A DNA stretch of 64,000 nt from Diacronema lutheri. Lineage: Eukaryota; Haptophyta; Pavlovophyceae; Pavlovales; Pavlovaceae. The position numbers and the translations under genes are program-made. The stretch lies in assembly GCA_019448385.1 (NCBI GenBank), contig JAGTXO010000014.1, positions 310,001-374,000 of the forward strand, read 5' to 3'. The notes below the pieces were generated by a model, which worked only from the letters and a program-made list of their open reading frames with translations, searched no databases and was not told the origin of the DNA. Positions 53,321-63,876 of the stretch are shown piece after piece. Positions within the stretch are counted from its first letter, which is position 1. Every line of letters begins with the position of its first letter.

Positions 53321-54187
53321 TCAATTCACGTAGATATCGGCATTCGAGTCGCGGCAGACGGACCACGAGGAGCTGAGCTGGATCTGCACGAGCCGGCGAT
53401 AGCCCTGCCCCGTGTACGTTGGGACACCGTGCCACGCACGTGCGTCGGGCGAGAGGTGCGAGATGCCGCTGTTCTGCTTGATTGCGATGGAGCGATGCAC
53501 CCGCGAGCCATTGTAGACCTGCAGATGCCCGCCCGTCGATTCGTCGGTGTCGGTGAAGTAGATCAACAGCGATGCGACGCGGAACGGCCAGTCGAGGTGG
53601 CGGCCGAACGTGTACGCCTTGCGCCCCGCGCGCTGCGCGCGTGCGACATCGGCCCCCGGGCCGTGGAAAAAGTCCATCACGACGTAGAGCTCGTTCGGGT
53701 CGCCCGTGCGCAGCCTCCGCCGGTGATAGTACGGACCGGTGCGTATCCCACCCCCCGTGTACGCGCCCGTCCGCGGATCGCGCGTGCTGAGCGTTTCGTT
53801 GCGGTCCACGAAGCGCGCCTTTGACGGGTCGACGCGGCATTTGGGGTTTGAGCGAAGGGCGTCGCCAAAGAGGCGCATGCATAGGTCGATCATCCTTGGG
53901 CTGTACACGAAGCGATCGAGCGCTCGCCACGCGGCGCTGTGCGCGAGGAGATGGGCGTACGCGGAGTCGGTGCGGCGAATGCTCTTGTTGCCGAGCGCGT
54001 TCCGCCCCGTCCTGACCGCGTCGGGCACGGGCGGGAAGTCGCGCGCAAGGGCGGCGTAGAAATCGTGGTCAAGAATCCCGTTCGATTCGTAGTACGGGTA
54101 AGGCTCGATATGCTTTGCGTGGAAGTTGAAGGGTGTGCCCGCGCCCTCGTCGAGCGCGAGGGCGAGCGTCACGAGGACATGACACAT
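53321..54187 (-). CDS. 2-oxoglutarate/Fe(II)-dependent oxygenase-like protein
   Basis: Intronless from the ATG at 54187, 288 residues. Iron and 2-oxoglutarate ligands are visible: 'RHLDWPFRVASLLIYFTD' (H-x-D), then 'HGVPTYTGQGYRRLVQIQL' (distal His and the 2OG-binding Arg), in the expected spacing; 'STGGHLQVYNGS' is the usual strand between them. The start could lie further upstream, as the frame is open through a poly-G run, but that run is not credible protein. The N-terminus (MCHVLVTLALALDEGAG) is weakly hydrophobic. Substrate unknown; peptidyl or small-molecule hydroxylase. Confidence 0.7.
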   Translation of the reverse strand: MCHVLVTLALALDEGAGTPFNFHAKHIEPYPYYESNGILDHDFYAALARDFPPVPDAVRTGRNALGNKSIRRTDSAYAHLLAHSAAWRALDRFVYSPRMIDLCMRLFGDALRSNPKCRVDPSKARFVDRNETLSTRDPRTGAYTGGGIRTGPYYHRRRLRTGDPNELYVVMDFFHGPGADVARAQRAGRKAYTFGRHLDWPFRVASLLIYFTDTDESTGGHLQVYNGSRVHRSIAIKQNSGISHLSPDARAWHGVPTYTGQGYRRLVQIQLSSSWSVCRDSNADIYVN

Positions 54188-54228
54188 ATGAATGCGTCGT
54201 GACCAAAGAAACTCCCAAGGAACGGGGG

Positions 54229-54229
<1 letters not shown>

Positions 54230-54275
<46 letters not shown>
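54230..54275. repeat. 46-base poly-C run
   Basis: An uninterrupted homopolymer of 46 C on the plus strand (poly-G on the strand of the oxygenase gene), 43 bp upstream of its start codon. Confidence 0.9.
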
Positions 54276-54278
<3 letters not shown>

Positions 54279-54285
54279 ACTGAAC

Positions 54286-54325
54286 GTTCGAGCCGTAAAT
54301 AAAGGGCCCCAGAAACGGCTCGAAC
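54286..54325. repeat. 11-bp inverted repeat beside the poly-C run
   Basis: GTTCGAGCCGT (54286-54296) and ACGGCTCGAAC (54315-54325) are perfect arms around an 18-base loop holding AATAAA and GGGCCC. It sits upstream of the oxygenase gene; promoter or 3'-processing role unknown. Confidence 0.8.
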
Positions 54326-55016
54326 TTTAATAGAGTCGATCGTGAGGATGGCATGGTATCACGTGTCGCGCCACCGCACGAGGGCCGCATGAACCAGCGA
54401 AACAAGATGGGGGGCTGGCGGTGGGGAGGGGGGGGGGGGGGGTCAGGTGTATAAGTGCGTGTCCGGTCACGCTCTAACTATTGGACGCCCATTATCGGGC
54501 ACGCCAAAAGCCTGGCCCCCGAGCAGGAGAACCGCACGCGCAGGAGAACCGCACGCCGGCGTTTAAGCAAGCGCCGGTGCAGCATCGCGTTCCGGGCGCG
54601 AGCCGCCGCGCGCATCCGCGCCAGGCCGCGTCCCCCTCGCGCGGCCGCGCCGCACCAGCGACGGCGGCGGACGCGCGCTGCGAGCTGCGCGCAGCCCGTG
54701 CGCTTTCGCCTCAGCAGACGTGTTCACTTGCGCGCCACCTGCCTTGCACCGCGCGCCGCTGCTCCACGCGCGCGCGCGCGGCCGGCTGTGCGCACGCACG
54801 CTGCGCAGGTCGAGCCGGAACGCCGGATGACGGCCCGCTGCACGGTCTGTGCCGGCTAATTGAAGGCCGCATCGGAGACAGCTGGCAGGCACCGAAGGAA
54901 GGGGGGGGGGGGGGGGGGGGGGAGGGGGGCTCCGCCCTTCGCTCGACTGGGGCTGCCGCTCGCCGGGGGGGCGTGCTCCAGAATCGGGCAGGGAGATGGA
55001 GCGCTGACAGACGCGC

Positions 55017-57036
55017 TCATTCCGACTTGAGCATGTGCCGCTTGTACACCTCGCCCGAGGCGAGCATCGCCTCGTACTCGTCGTAGCTCATCTCCTTGCA
55101 CCTGGCGCGCCGTTGGAGCATCTCGGCGATCTCGGGCTTGCTCATGGTGCCAGAGTAGTCGACAAAGTGCTCCGCGAGCTTCTTGAAGTCGCCCGCGAGC
55201 AAAAAGATGGACAACTCGAGGATGGAGAGCTTCTCAAAGACAGAGGCCTTGTGCTGTGCGAACTCGGCGATGCGCGCCTTGTGCGCCTCAGACAGGTCGC
55301 GGTGGTACACGGTCGTCGCGTAGTGGTGCATGTAGTGGTCGTCCTCGCCTGCACGCCCAGCACCGTGACACCAGGGGCCGAGAGAGCTCGCCGTCAGCCC
55401 GGCTGGCCGGCCAGCGGGCGCGGGCGCGTGCACGCGCGCGCGCGCGCGCCGCGCCGCGCCGCGCCGCGCCGCGCCGCGCAAGATTGCGGCGACGCGGCCA
55501 AAGCGAGCGGCGCGGCGCGCGGCACGCGCGGCGACTCGGGCTTGGGCGACTCGGAGGCGCAAGCGCGGGCGGCGGGTTGGGCGTGGCGCGCACCGAAGCT
55601 GTCGTCGTCACCGTTAATGATGCATGTCGAATTGACGACAGTTATGTTTGTGCCATCCGGCGCGAGCTCGAGGAAGCCATGGAACCCAAAGTTGAGCAGC
55701 GCGAGGAAGAAGGTCATGCAGATCAGCGGCTGCACGTAAATGAAGAAGACGAACGACGCGCTCTTGGTCGCGAGCAGCAGCGCCGCGGGCACGTACACGA
55801 AATACTGCATGCAGCCGGCGCGCAGCTTCTCGAACATTCCTCGGCTGAGCATGGACGCAGCCATCAGCGCGAGCGGCGGAGCGTGGGTGGGCGGGCGGGC
55901 GGGCGGGCGGGTGGGCGGGCGGGCGGGCGGGCGCATGCGAGTGGGTGCACGGGGCGTGGCGAGCGACCCGCTTCAGCGGCAGCCATGGCAGTTACGCCGC
56001 GCGGGCGCACACGCGGCAGCCGCTCCCTCCGCCGTGCGCGCTCGCGCGCCACGCAACGCCGCGCCACGCTGCGCGCCCATGTCGCCGCGCGCCCTGTCGC
56101 CGCACGCCGGCACACTGCGCCGCGCGCCGCGCGCCGAGCGCCGCCGTGTGGCTTTGTTGGCGCACACACCGGCCTGTCTTCTCGAAGAATCGGAGCGAGG
56201 AGACGCCGGTCATGTGGAGGAGGACGCGGTAGACGTACAGCATGAAGTCGGAGAGCGAGCTGCGGTCGAGATCCCACTGGTAAAACGTGTCGCCCACCCC
56301 GCCGTCCAGCTTGTGATGGATGTGGACGTGCGATGTCTGCGCGCGTGGGGGCCGTGGTGGCCAACCGTCCACCCGCGCCGGCGCATGAGCGGGAGCGCTC
56401 AGCACGTGCAGGCTGCTGGGTCGCCGCACGCCCGCTTGTCGACGTCCGCTCGCCGGCGCCACGCCCGCCCGCCGTCAGCGCGCGAACGCGCGCGGACGCT
56501 CCGCGCGCGCGCGCTGCGTGCGTGCCGTGCGCCTCGCACACCTGAAAATTGAAAGGCACGTTGCCGTACAGCACGCCGAGGCGGTTCTCGAAGAGATTGC
56601 CGATGGTGCGGCGCCACCACTTTTGGTAGATCTGCACGTTGTGCCCCTCCTTGTGCGCCATCGTGTACGCCGTGCCCATCGCGCGCCCGCCAAGCCCGAC
56701 CCACGCGCAGTAGTAGCTGAAGATGAGCCACCACGGCAGCGAGCCGTGCACAATCTGCCAGCGGAGGACCGTGCAGAAGGCGGCGCCGATGGAGATGGCA
56801 GTGACGAGCGACATGAAGAAGAAATCGTTGTACTGATCCTTCTGGTACACGTACTTGGCCGCGAACTTGCGCAGGAGCGGCGCGTCGTCGAGCAGCGCAA
56901 AGAGCGGGCGGCCGAGCGCGGAGAGCGCGTACTTGTAGATCATGCCCATGCCCGCGACGGGCACGGCCCAGTAGGCGACAAAGTTGATCGAGAGCAACAC
57001 GCCCACGAGATACTTCACCCCGCGCGAGACCGCCAT
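55017..57036 (-). CDS. Fatty-acid-desaturase superfamily membrane protein
   Basis: Four exons: 57036-56542, 56336-56170, 55844-55594 and 55348-55017; 414 residues, junctions in phase. Several hydrophobic helices alternate with three histidine clusters: HKEGHN (about residue 133), HVHIHHK at the start of exon 2, and DDHYMHHY across the last junction, the di-iron pattern of membrane desaturases and hydroxylases. A conserved 'NLFENRLGVLYGNVPFNFQ' follows the first box. Substrate and regioselectivity cannot be told. The C-terminal 100 residues are soluble and helical, ending 'RHMLKSE'. Intron 2 (55845-56169) holds the (GGGC)n tract just before its acceptor. Confidence 0.78.
55886..55934 (-). repeat. 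(GGGC)n tract, (GCCC)n on the coding strand, in desaturase intron 2
   Basis: About twelve GGGC/GGGT units, upstream of the exon 3 acceptor on the minus strand, where they read as a pyrimidine-rich (GCCC)n, as in the myosin gene. Confidence 0.8.
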
Positions 57037-57626
57037 CGCTCCGAGCGTGCTCCCGCTGTGGCGCAGCGCCCAGCGTGTGTTCGGCCTCCCGGTGCGGCTA
57101 GCTGCGGAGGGATTCCAGGGTTTATCGGGAGCAGCGTCTGAGCGAGGTGCTCTGGTCATTTGAAAAAGAGCGCTAGGTTCTCGAATTATTTTGCTCGTCT
57201 TCTCGAAAGCTCTCGTCGCCACGGGCCCACGGCAGGGCAGGGTCGCCTTCGGCGCGACGCACTGGCCCGAAGCCCTGCACAAGGTTTCCTCCGGGGGATC
57301 CTAGCGCATACCTGCCGTCTGGCGCCCGATCACCCTTTGTATGTGGGTGTGCGGGTAAGTGGGCGGGATGGAGGTCATCGGTGGTGTGGGTGGATGGGTG
57401 GTGGAGGGGTGGGAATTGCTGTGCTCGCCCCGCGTTTGCTTCCAATGTGGAGAGAGAGTAGCGTCGAGGGGAAGGCTGGGACACAGCGCTGCGGACCCAT
57501 GCGGCCACGCCCCCGCTGCGTGGCGCCGAGACGGCGGCCCGTTTGCGTTTATGGGCTTTAAACCGTCCCGAAAAGGACGTGCTTTCCTCGCCTTCCGTGC
57601 TGTGCTCGTTGTGAGCGGCACGGGGG
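57037..57626. promoter_or_regulatory. Divergent promoter region, desaturase/six-repeat membrane protein
   Basis: 590 bp. The desaturase-proximal part has an A/T-rich segment with TCATTTGAAAAAGAG and TTCTCGAATTATTTTG (about 57158-57196). The middle is a G-rich GGTGG/GGGTGG array (about 57350-57415) able to form G-quadruplexes on the plus strand. No credible reading frame was found. Confidence 0.45.
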
Positions 57627-60600
57627 ATGAATCGCGGCGAGGGGCTCGTCGAGGCAAATGCCGAGCCGGCCGTGGCGGGGCCCGCGCGGGCAAACGAGCC
57701 GCCCGGCCGGCCGCCGGCCGCGCCCGGTGCACAACCACCGGCCGCGCTCGCGCCCGCGTCGTCGGCCATCTTTCTGTCCGAGGGCGAGCAGATCCGGCTC
57801 GGGATCGGGCTGCTGGGCATCGTGTGGTTCGCCTTCTTCTTCGTGGCGGACGCGCGCATCCCGCACGCGGAGCACGAGGCGGAGGTGGCCTACCTTGTCG
57901 CGTCCGCGTCGCTCGGCCTCGTCTGGTCGGGCCCTCTCACCGTGCTCGCCGGCATGCGGCTCTACCCGCGCACGTTCACGCTCTGGCAGCCCTTCTACGG
58001 CGGCTTCGTCTTCGTGCTGCTGCAGGCGTTCGGCTGGCTGCTGTACGCCGGCTCGCTCATGTGCTGCCTGCTTACGCTCGCCAACCTCTCGTCGGGCCAC
58101 TGGCATCGCGGTGCGCATGCTGAGGGCGGGTTCGTCGCGCTCGGCGTGCTCGGGCTCGTAGCGGGCATCATCCTCAACATGTCGCTCGACCACTTTGACG
58201 AGAGCCTCTCCGCGTCAGCCGTGGCGCGCGCGGCTGAGGCGGCGGTGGCCGCCGCCGCCATCGCCGCCAACGGCGGCGCGCCCGGCGCCGCGGGCGCCGC
58301 TCGCCCGCCCTCGCGCCCGTCGGCGATGCAGACGTTGTGCAACGGCAAGACGCTCGTCGCGCTCTTCCTCTCGTCTGTCGGGCTGCTGCTCTTCCTCGCG
58401 TGCGACGCGTACCGCGAGTTGCTCTCGCCGGCAGCGCTACCGATCGCGTCGCTCCCCTTCGTCGGCGCCGCCATCGTCACACAGGCAATCAACGGGCCGT
58501 CGCAGCTGCGCGGCTTTTGCGCGTTCCAACCCTTCTCGGGGGGCATGTCCTTCGTCCTGCTGCAGGCGTTTGGCTGGTTCTCGTTTGGCGGCGTGGTGCA
58601 GATGGTGCTGCTCGTACCGACTGACCGCCTGGGCGAGATTTCGGGCCTCATCCCGATGTGCGGCGTCGCCGGCTTCGCCTCACAGCTCATTCTCATCTCG
58701 TCGCTGCCGCACCACGAATGCAGCCGCCGCGCGCCAGCCGTGCGCGACGCGGCGCGGCGCGGCGGCTGGCGCAACGCGCTCGCGCAGCGGATCCCGCCGT
58801 CGGAGGCCTTCCTCCCGTTCTGCTTCTACTGCTGGTCCGCCGTCACATTCGTCGGCGCGCTCGCGCTCGAGCGCGGCGCCGTCGAGCGCGCGCCCGTGCC
58901 GGTGGACACGCGCGGCCTCCTCCGCGTCTCGACGCTTCTGCTCGCCGTCGCGACGCCGTCGGCGCACCTCGCGGGCAAGCGGCTGCACGAGGCGGGCGGG
59001 TACCGCGCGTGGCAGCCCTTTTGCGGCGGCACGATGTATTGCGTCGCGCAGGGCTTCGGCTGGCTCCTATACGCTCTGTACGTGTTACTTCTCCTCATCT
59101 CGGCGCGGCGCGTGCCGCGCGCGCCCGCGAGCTGCGCGTCGCAGACGCTCGTCTTCTTCGCCGGCTCGCTCGCGTACGCGATGGTCGCCTTCTCGCTCGA
59201 GCAATACGACGCGCGCTGCGCCGCCGGCCCGCCCGCGCCCGCGTGCGGCGACGCCGACGCCGACGGTGCGGCGTGCGCGAGCGATGGCGGTGCGCAGGAC
59301 GAGACGCGCGCGCTCGGCGGCGCGGCGCGCGCGGGCTCGGGCTCGGGCGCGTTCGCGCCCGCCGCCGATGCGCGGCCGGGCTCGCGCAGCCTGGCGTGGA
59401 CGGGCGAGACGTGCGCGTCGGTGACGATGACCGTTGTCTCTCTCTGCACGTGCGCCGGCCTCGACGCGGGCATATCGAGCCAGCTGCCCGCGTGCGTGCA
59501 GCGGTCGGCCAGCCGCTGGCTCGCACCATTCGACCCGGACGACATTGTCGCGCTCGCCGTGCTGATGCTTGCGTCGGTTACGCTTCTCTTCGCGATGTCG
59601 GCGGCGCTGGTGCACGTGGGCGCGTCACGCCGCCTACGCAACTATCGTCTGTGGATGCCGTTTCACGGTGACGACGGTTTCGTCGTCCGGCAGGCGCTCG
59701 GCTGGACGCTCTTTGCGATGTCGCAGGTCCTGCTCTGGATGCTCGTCCTGACGCTGCGCACGGAGCGCGTCGCGGCGCACGGCGTCGTCTTCGGCGCGGG
59801 CGCGGTCGCGGCGGTGTCGCAGTACCTGCTCCTCCGTTCGCTCGACTTTTTTGAGCGCGGGCACGTTACCGTCAAGCTGTCCGGCTTGGCCGATCCGGCG
59901 CTCACCGTCGCGCGGCTCGGCGAGGAGATCCAGCTGCTGCAGCGCCTCGTCAGCTCAGCCGATCAGCCCCTCGTCTCGCGCGTCCTGCGCTCCGTCCTCG
60001 CCCAACTCGAGGAGCGCGCGGCCGAGGCGAGCGCGCACGGCGCCGCCGCGCGCCCGCTCAACGTGCTGATCACGCCGCGCGCGATGCAGCTCGTCAACCT
60101 CTGCCTCATCCTCGTCTCGACGGGCAGCATGCTCATCTCGGACGCGCTGCGCGGCACGCAGCCGCACGTCGCGCAGGTCCTCCTCGCGACGGGCGTCGGA
60201 CTTGCGTGCTACACGGTGGTCTTCTCGCACTGCTTCGTCGGCCGCCTCTTCCACCCGTCGTACCGCGCCTTCCAGCCCTTCACCGGCTCGCGCTACTACG
60301 TGATCTTGCAGGCGACGGGCTGGGCGCTCTTCGGCATCGCGCTCGTCGCGTCGGCGACGATCCTTTACGCGCACGTGCAGAATGTGACCGTTGATGGTGT
60401 CGTCGCAACCGTCGGCGTCGTTCTCTTCCTCGCGCAGCTGCTCGTCGCCATCTCCATCTTTGCCTACCGCCCGCCGCCGCGCGCGGGCGCGGGCGCGGAC
60501 GGTGGCGCGTGCGCGGCGGGCGGCGTCGGCGCGCACCACGCCTCCGGCGAGTGGTCGGCGGCGGGCGGGCGGATCCAGGCGACGCACGGGCAGGCGATCG

Positions 60601-63600
60601 CTCTGCTCATGTCGTTGTCTGCGCTCCTCCTCTTCGTGATCGCCGACCTTGCGCCCGCGCGGCTCGGCGCGGACGGCGTTCTCATCGGCGTGCCGACCGC
60701 GCCCATCATTGCGAGCGCGCTCGTCGCGCTCTGCGGCTCGGTCGGCGTCACGTACTTGATCTCGTGCACGCAGGTGCACGGCGCTGCGGCAGCGGCCACG
60801 CCTCGTGGCCGCGCGCGCGCGCGCGCGCGCGCAGCGCCGCTCACGCGCCCGCCGCCACGCGCCGACCGCACGCGCGCGCGCGCGCGCGCGCGTGCACACA
60901 CAGATGCCGTGTGGCCTGGCGCTGCACCGGCCGCCGCATGGCGCCGCCGGCGCGGGCGCGGGCGCGGACGGCACCGTCACGCCGGTGCGTGGCTCCGATG
61001 ACGGCACGGACGCGGCGGACGCGACAGCGCCGACGCACTCGCCGGCATTTGCGCGCACCTCGCCGCTCGCCTTGTCGCCTTCCGCGCCCGACGTGACGGT
61101 CATCTTTGCCGGCCGCGGTCGCTTTCTTGTACCGCACATCTTTGGCTGCGCGCTCTTGTCCCTCACCTTCCTGCGCGCCGCGCTCGCGGAGGTGAACCGC
61201 TTTGAGATGCACGCGCACGGCCAGAACACGCTCACGGGGCTCGCCGGACTTGCCTCCATCCTGCTCATGCTCTGCTCGCAGTCCAACGCGCGCGACGCGC
61301 ACGTCGCGCAGCCGCGCGCGGACGCGCTCACGATCCGGGTCGACGCGCTCCCCGGACAGCTCCTCGCCGCGCTCGTCGGCGCGCGCGTCGACGGGCGGCG
61401 CGACGGCGCGCGCGGGCGCATCGCGCGCGCGCTCGCGTGGCGGCTCGCGCTCAGCCTGCGACCCCTCTCCGTCGCAGCCGCGCTGATGGCCACCCTCGCC
61501 GTGCGTGAGCGCGCCGGCGGCGCGCCTGCCGGCTCGACGGCCCACGAGTCAGCCGCTGGCCTGCTCGTCGAGCTCGCGGCCAACGCGAGCGCGGCCGGCG
61601 GCCTGGGCCACACGCGCGCGGGCGCGCACGCGTCGAGCGCGCGCGCCGCATCGTGCGCCGTCGACGGCGGCGCGGCGCTCGCGTGCGCCGTCCGGCCGCT
61701 GCTCCTCGCGGCCGCGCGCGCCGCGCCACCGCCCGTCACGCTTGGCGCGGTCACCATGCGGCTGTGGAACGCGTCGTGCTCGCTCGGCCGCGCGCTCTCG
61801 CCAGGCCGCGTCGTGCTGCTCGGCGCGCTGCTGACCGCTGCAGCGCTCCTCGTGCGTCTCGTCCTCTCCGCGACGCAGGGCGCGCGGCTGCAGGCGGCCG
61901 ACGCGCAGCTGTCGCCTGCGGCCGTCGACACGGACGACGTGCACGGCGCGCGCCCCGCCGAGCCGACCGCCGCAGATCCCACGATGGCGGCCGAAACGCC
62001 CGTCGTCGGCCTCAACGCGACGCGGCTCGGCACCGGCGCGGAGCAGCTTAGCCTCGGCCTCTCGGCTGCGGCTCTCGCGTCTCTCGCGCGCGCCGAGCTG
62101 CCAATGGTCTGCGCGCACCGCCTCGCCGCCGCGCTGCGCCGGCTGCGCGGCGCGTGCGCGCCCGCCGTCGGAACGGGCGCGGGCGCGAGCGCGAGCGCTC
62201 GTGAGCAAATGGGCGCGCGCGCGGTCGCACTGCTCCGCGCGCTCGACGCCGCGCTCGACGGCGTGGCACGCGCGTCGGCCGTGCGCGCGCGCGCCGAGAG
62301 CTGTCCGTGGCGCAGCGGCGTGCGCGCGCCGGCGCAGCTCGTCGCGTGTGCGGACGACGACGACGACGACGGCGCGCCGCGCGCGCGCCTTTCCGCCCTC
62401 GAGCTCCTGCCCGTCGAGGAGCTGCAGGACACGCTCGGCATGCACGTGCCCGTCGAGCAGCTCGCCGTGCTCTCGCTCTGCTCGCGCACGCTGCGCGCGC
62501 GCTTGCCGCCCGCCTTTTGGCGCGCGCGCTTCGTGCACGAATACGGCACCGCCCTTGGCTTGCCGCCGCACGCCATGATTATCCCGAGCCTGCGCCCGTG
62601 CAGCGCGGTGACGCGCTCGCCGCTCGGCGCGCTCGCGCACTCGGTCGAGCGGCGCGTCGCGTCGCTCGTGCGCCGCGCACGCCTCCTCGCCGCGTGCGCG
62701 CGCCAGCGCTCGCTACCATCGCCGCCGCCGCCGCCACGCCCGACACCTCCGCCGGCCACCCTCGGCGCCGCCGCTGCCGGGCTCAGCTGGCGGCGCGCGT
62801 GCGTGCTCGCTGGTGGCGGCGCGACGCTGCGCTATTGCATCATCTGCTCGCACGTCGACCTCGACCTCGACGCACACGCCGAGGCGACCGGCTCGTCTGT
62901 GACCAGCGCGCGATCGCCTGCGCGCGCGCGCTCGGCGTCCTTCGGCGGCGGCTCTGCAACGTCGGCGACGGCGCGCGGCGCGTGCAGCGCGTGGATCGTG
63001 CTGCGCGCGTGCCCCGCGCACGGCGACGCGGACGATACGAGCGAACACGATGGCGACGCCGCCCACCCGCGCGCCAAAAGCGCACGCGCGCTCACCAACC
63101 ACACCCGCACGCCTGCGACGTCCGCGATCTGCGCGCACCGGGCGTGCGTCGAGCGCGCGGCGGCGGCGCGCGAGGAAGCGGCGCTCGGCACGCGCTTCGA
63201 GTGCCCGCGCTGCGCGCACCCGCTGCCGGCGGCGCGCCGCCCGGCGCAGACGTGGTCGGAACTGGTCGCCGCGACTGGCACGGCCGAAGGTCGCCGTTAC
63301 GCGCGGCGAAACGTCTTACTGAGTGGCGTGGTGCTCCTTGCGCTGCGCGCGCTGCAGGTGGCCGTCGCACTCGCCGAGCAGCGCGCGTGGCGCGCGCCCT
63401 TGGCCGCGTGGCCCGCGGACGCGCGCGGCGCGGTGTCCGCGCTGCTCTCCGCGGCGTTTGGCGCCATGCCGCGCGCACGCGCGCTCGTCTTCGCGCTGCA
63501 CGGCGGCGGGCTCGTCGAGCTGCTCGTCAGCAGGCACGCGTGGCGCGCCGTCGCCTCTGCGCGCTGCGCGTCGGAGCACGCGCAGCAGCTCGCGATCGCC

Positions 63601-63876
63601 GCCGTGATCTGCGTATGCGCGGGCGCCGAGATCGCAGAGTTGAGCGCGCTCCGCCTGCGATCGCTCCATCCGCTTCTCTCGCTGCCGGTCCCGCCGGCGC
63701 TCGCGCGCGCGCTCGCCGCGCTCTGCTCCGCAGTCTTCGCCGCCGCGACCGACGCCGTGCTCCTCCGCGCGTGGTGTGCGCGCACCGTCGTCCCGACACC
63801 GCTCGACGCGCCGTGCGGACGAGGATGCGCGTGCGACCCGCCGCTCGGCGCCGTGCGCGACGAGCAGCGCGCGTGA
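57627..63876 (+). CDS. Six-repeat polytopic membrane protein with F-box-like and RING-like cytosolic segments
   Basis: Two exons, 57627-60773 and 60904-63876 (intron GTGCAC..CAG, 130 bp); 2039 residues. Exon 1 has five full copies and part of a sixth of an approximately 150-200-residue four-helix unit. Each has a loop 'QPFxGG..FVLLQAFGWLLY' (variants near residues 118, 299, 460, 672, 880), for example 'FQPFSGGMSFVLLQAFGW' and 'FQPFTGSRYYVILQATGW'. The sixth is split by the intron and completed by 'RGRFLVPHIFGCALLSLTFL'. Exon 2 then has an F-box-like segment ('LPVEELQDTL..LAVLSLCSRTLR', about 1548-1590), a Cys/His cluster (CIIC about 1694, C-x8-C, CAHRAC, CPRC to about 1820) resembling a RING or RING-CH finger, and four or so final transmembrane helices. 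I do not recognise the repeat. A membrane ubiquitin ligase is a reasonable guess. Confidence 0.7.

Larger units (their letters stand above)
54188..55016. other. Intergenic region with C/G homopolymers, hairpin and direct repeats
   Basis: 829 bp between the 2OG oxygenase start and the desaturase-like stop. Contents: a 46-C run (54230-54275), an 11-bp inverted repeat (54286-54325), G-runs at about 54426-54442 and 54901-54928, and a tandem 17-bp repeat GCAGGAGAACCGCACGC at 54523-54556. Open frames here are GC-driven and I see no recognisable gene. Confidence 0.6.

Noticed and set aside
54230-54275. Poly-C as telomere or transposon tail
   Set aside because: No telomeric repeat and no coding element adjoining; a pure homopolymer only.
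54286-54325. tRNA T-arm (GTTCGAGCC)
   Set aside because: No acceptor, D or anticodon arms fold around it; it is a simple hairpin arm.
54563-54892. Minus-strand frame in the oxygenase/desaturase gap
   Set aside because: No start, motif or splice context; composition matches non-coding GC-rich DNA.
57359-58123. Plus-strand frame overlapping the membrane-protein start
   Set aside because: It is another frame of the same gene's 5' end and loses plausibility where the membrane repeats are clear.
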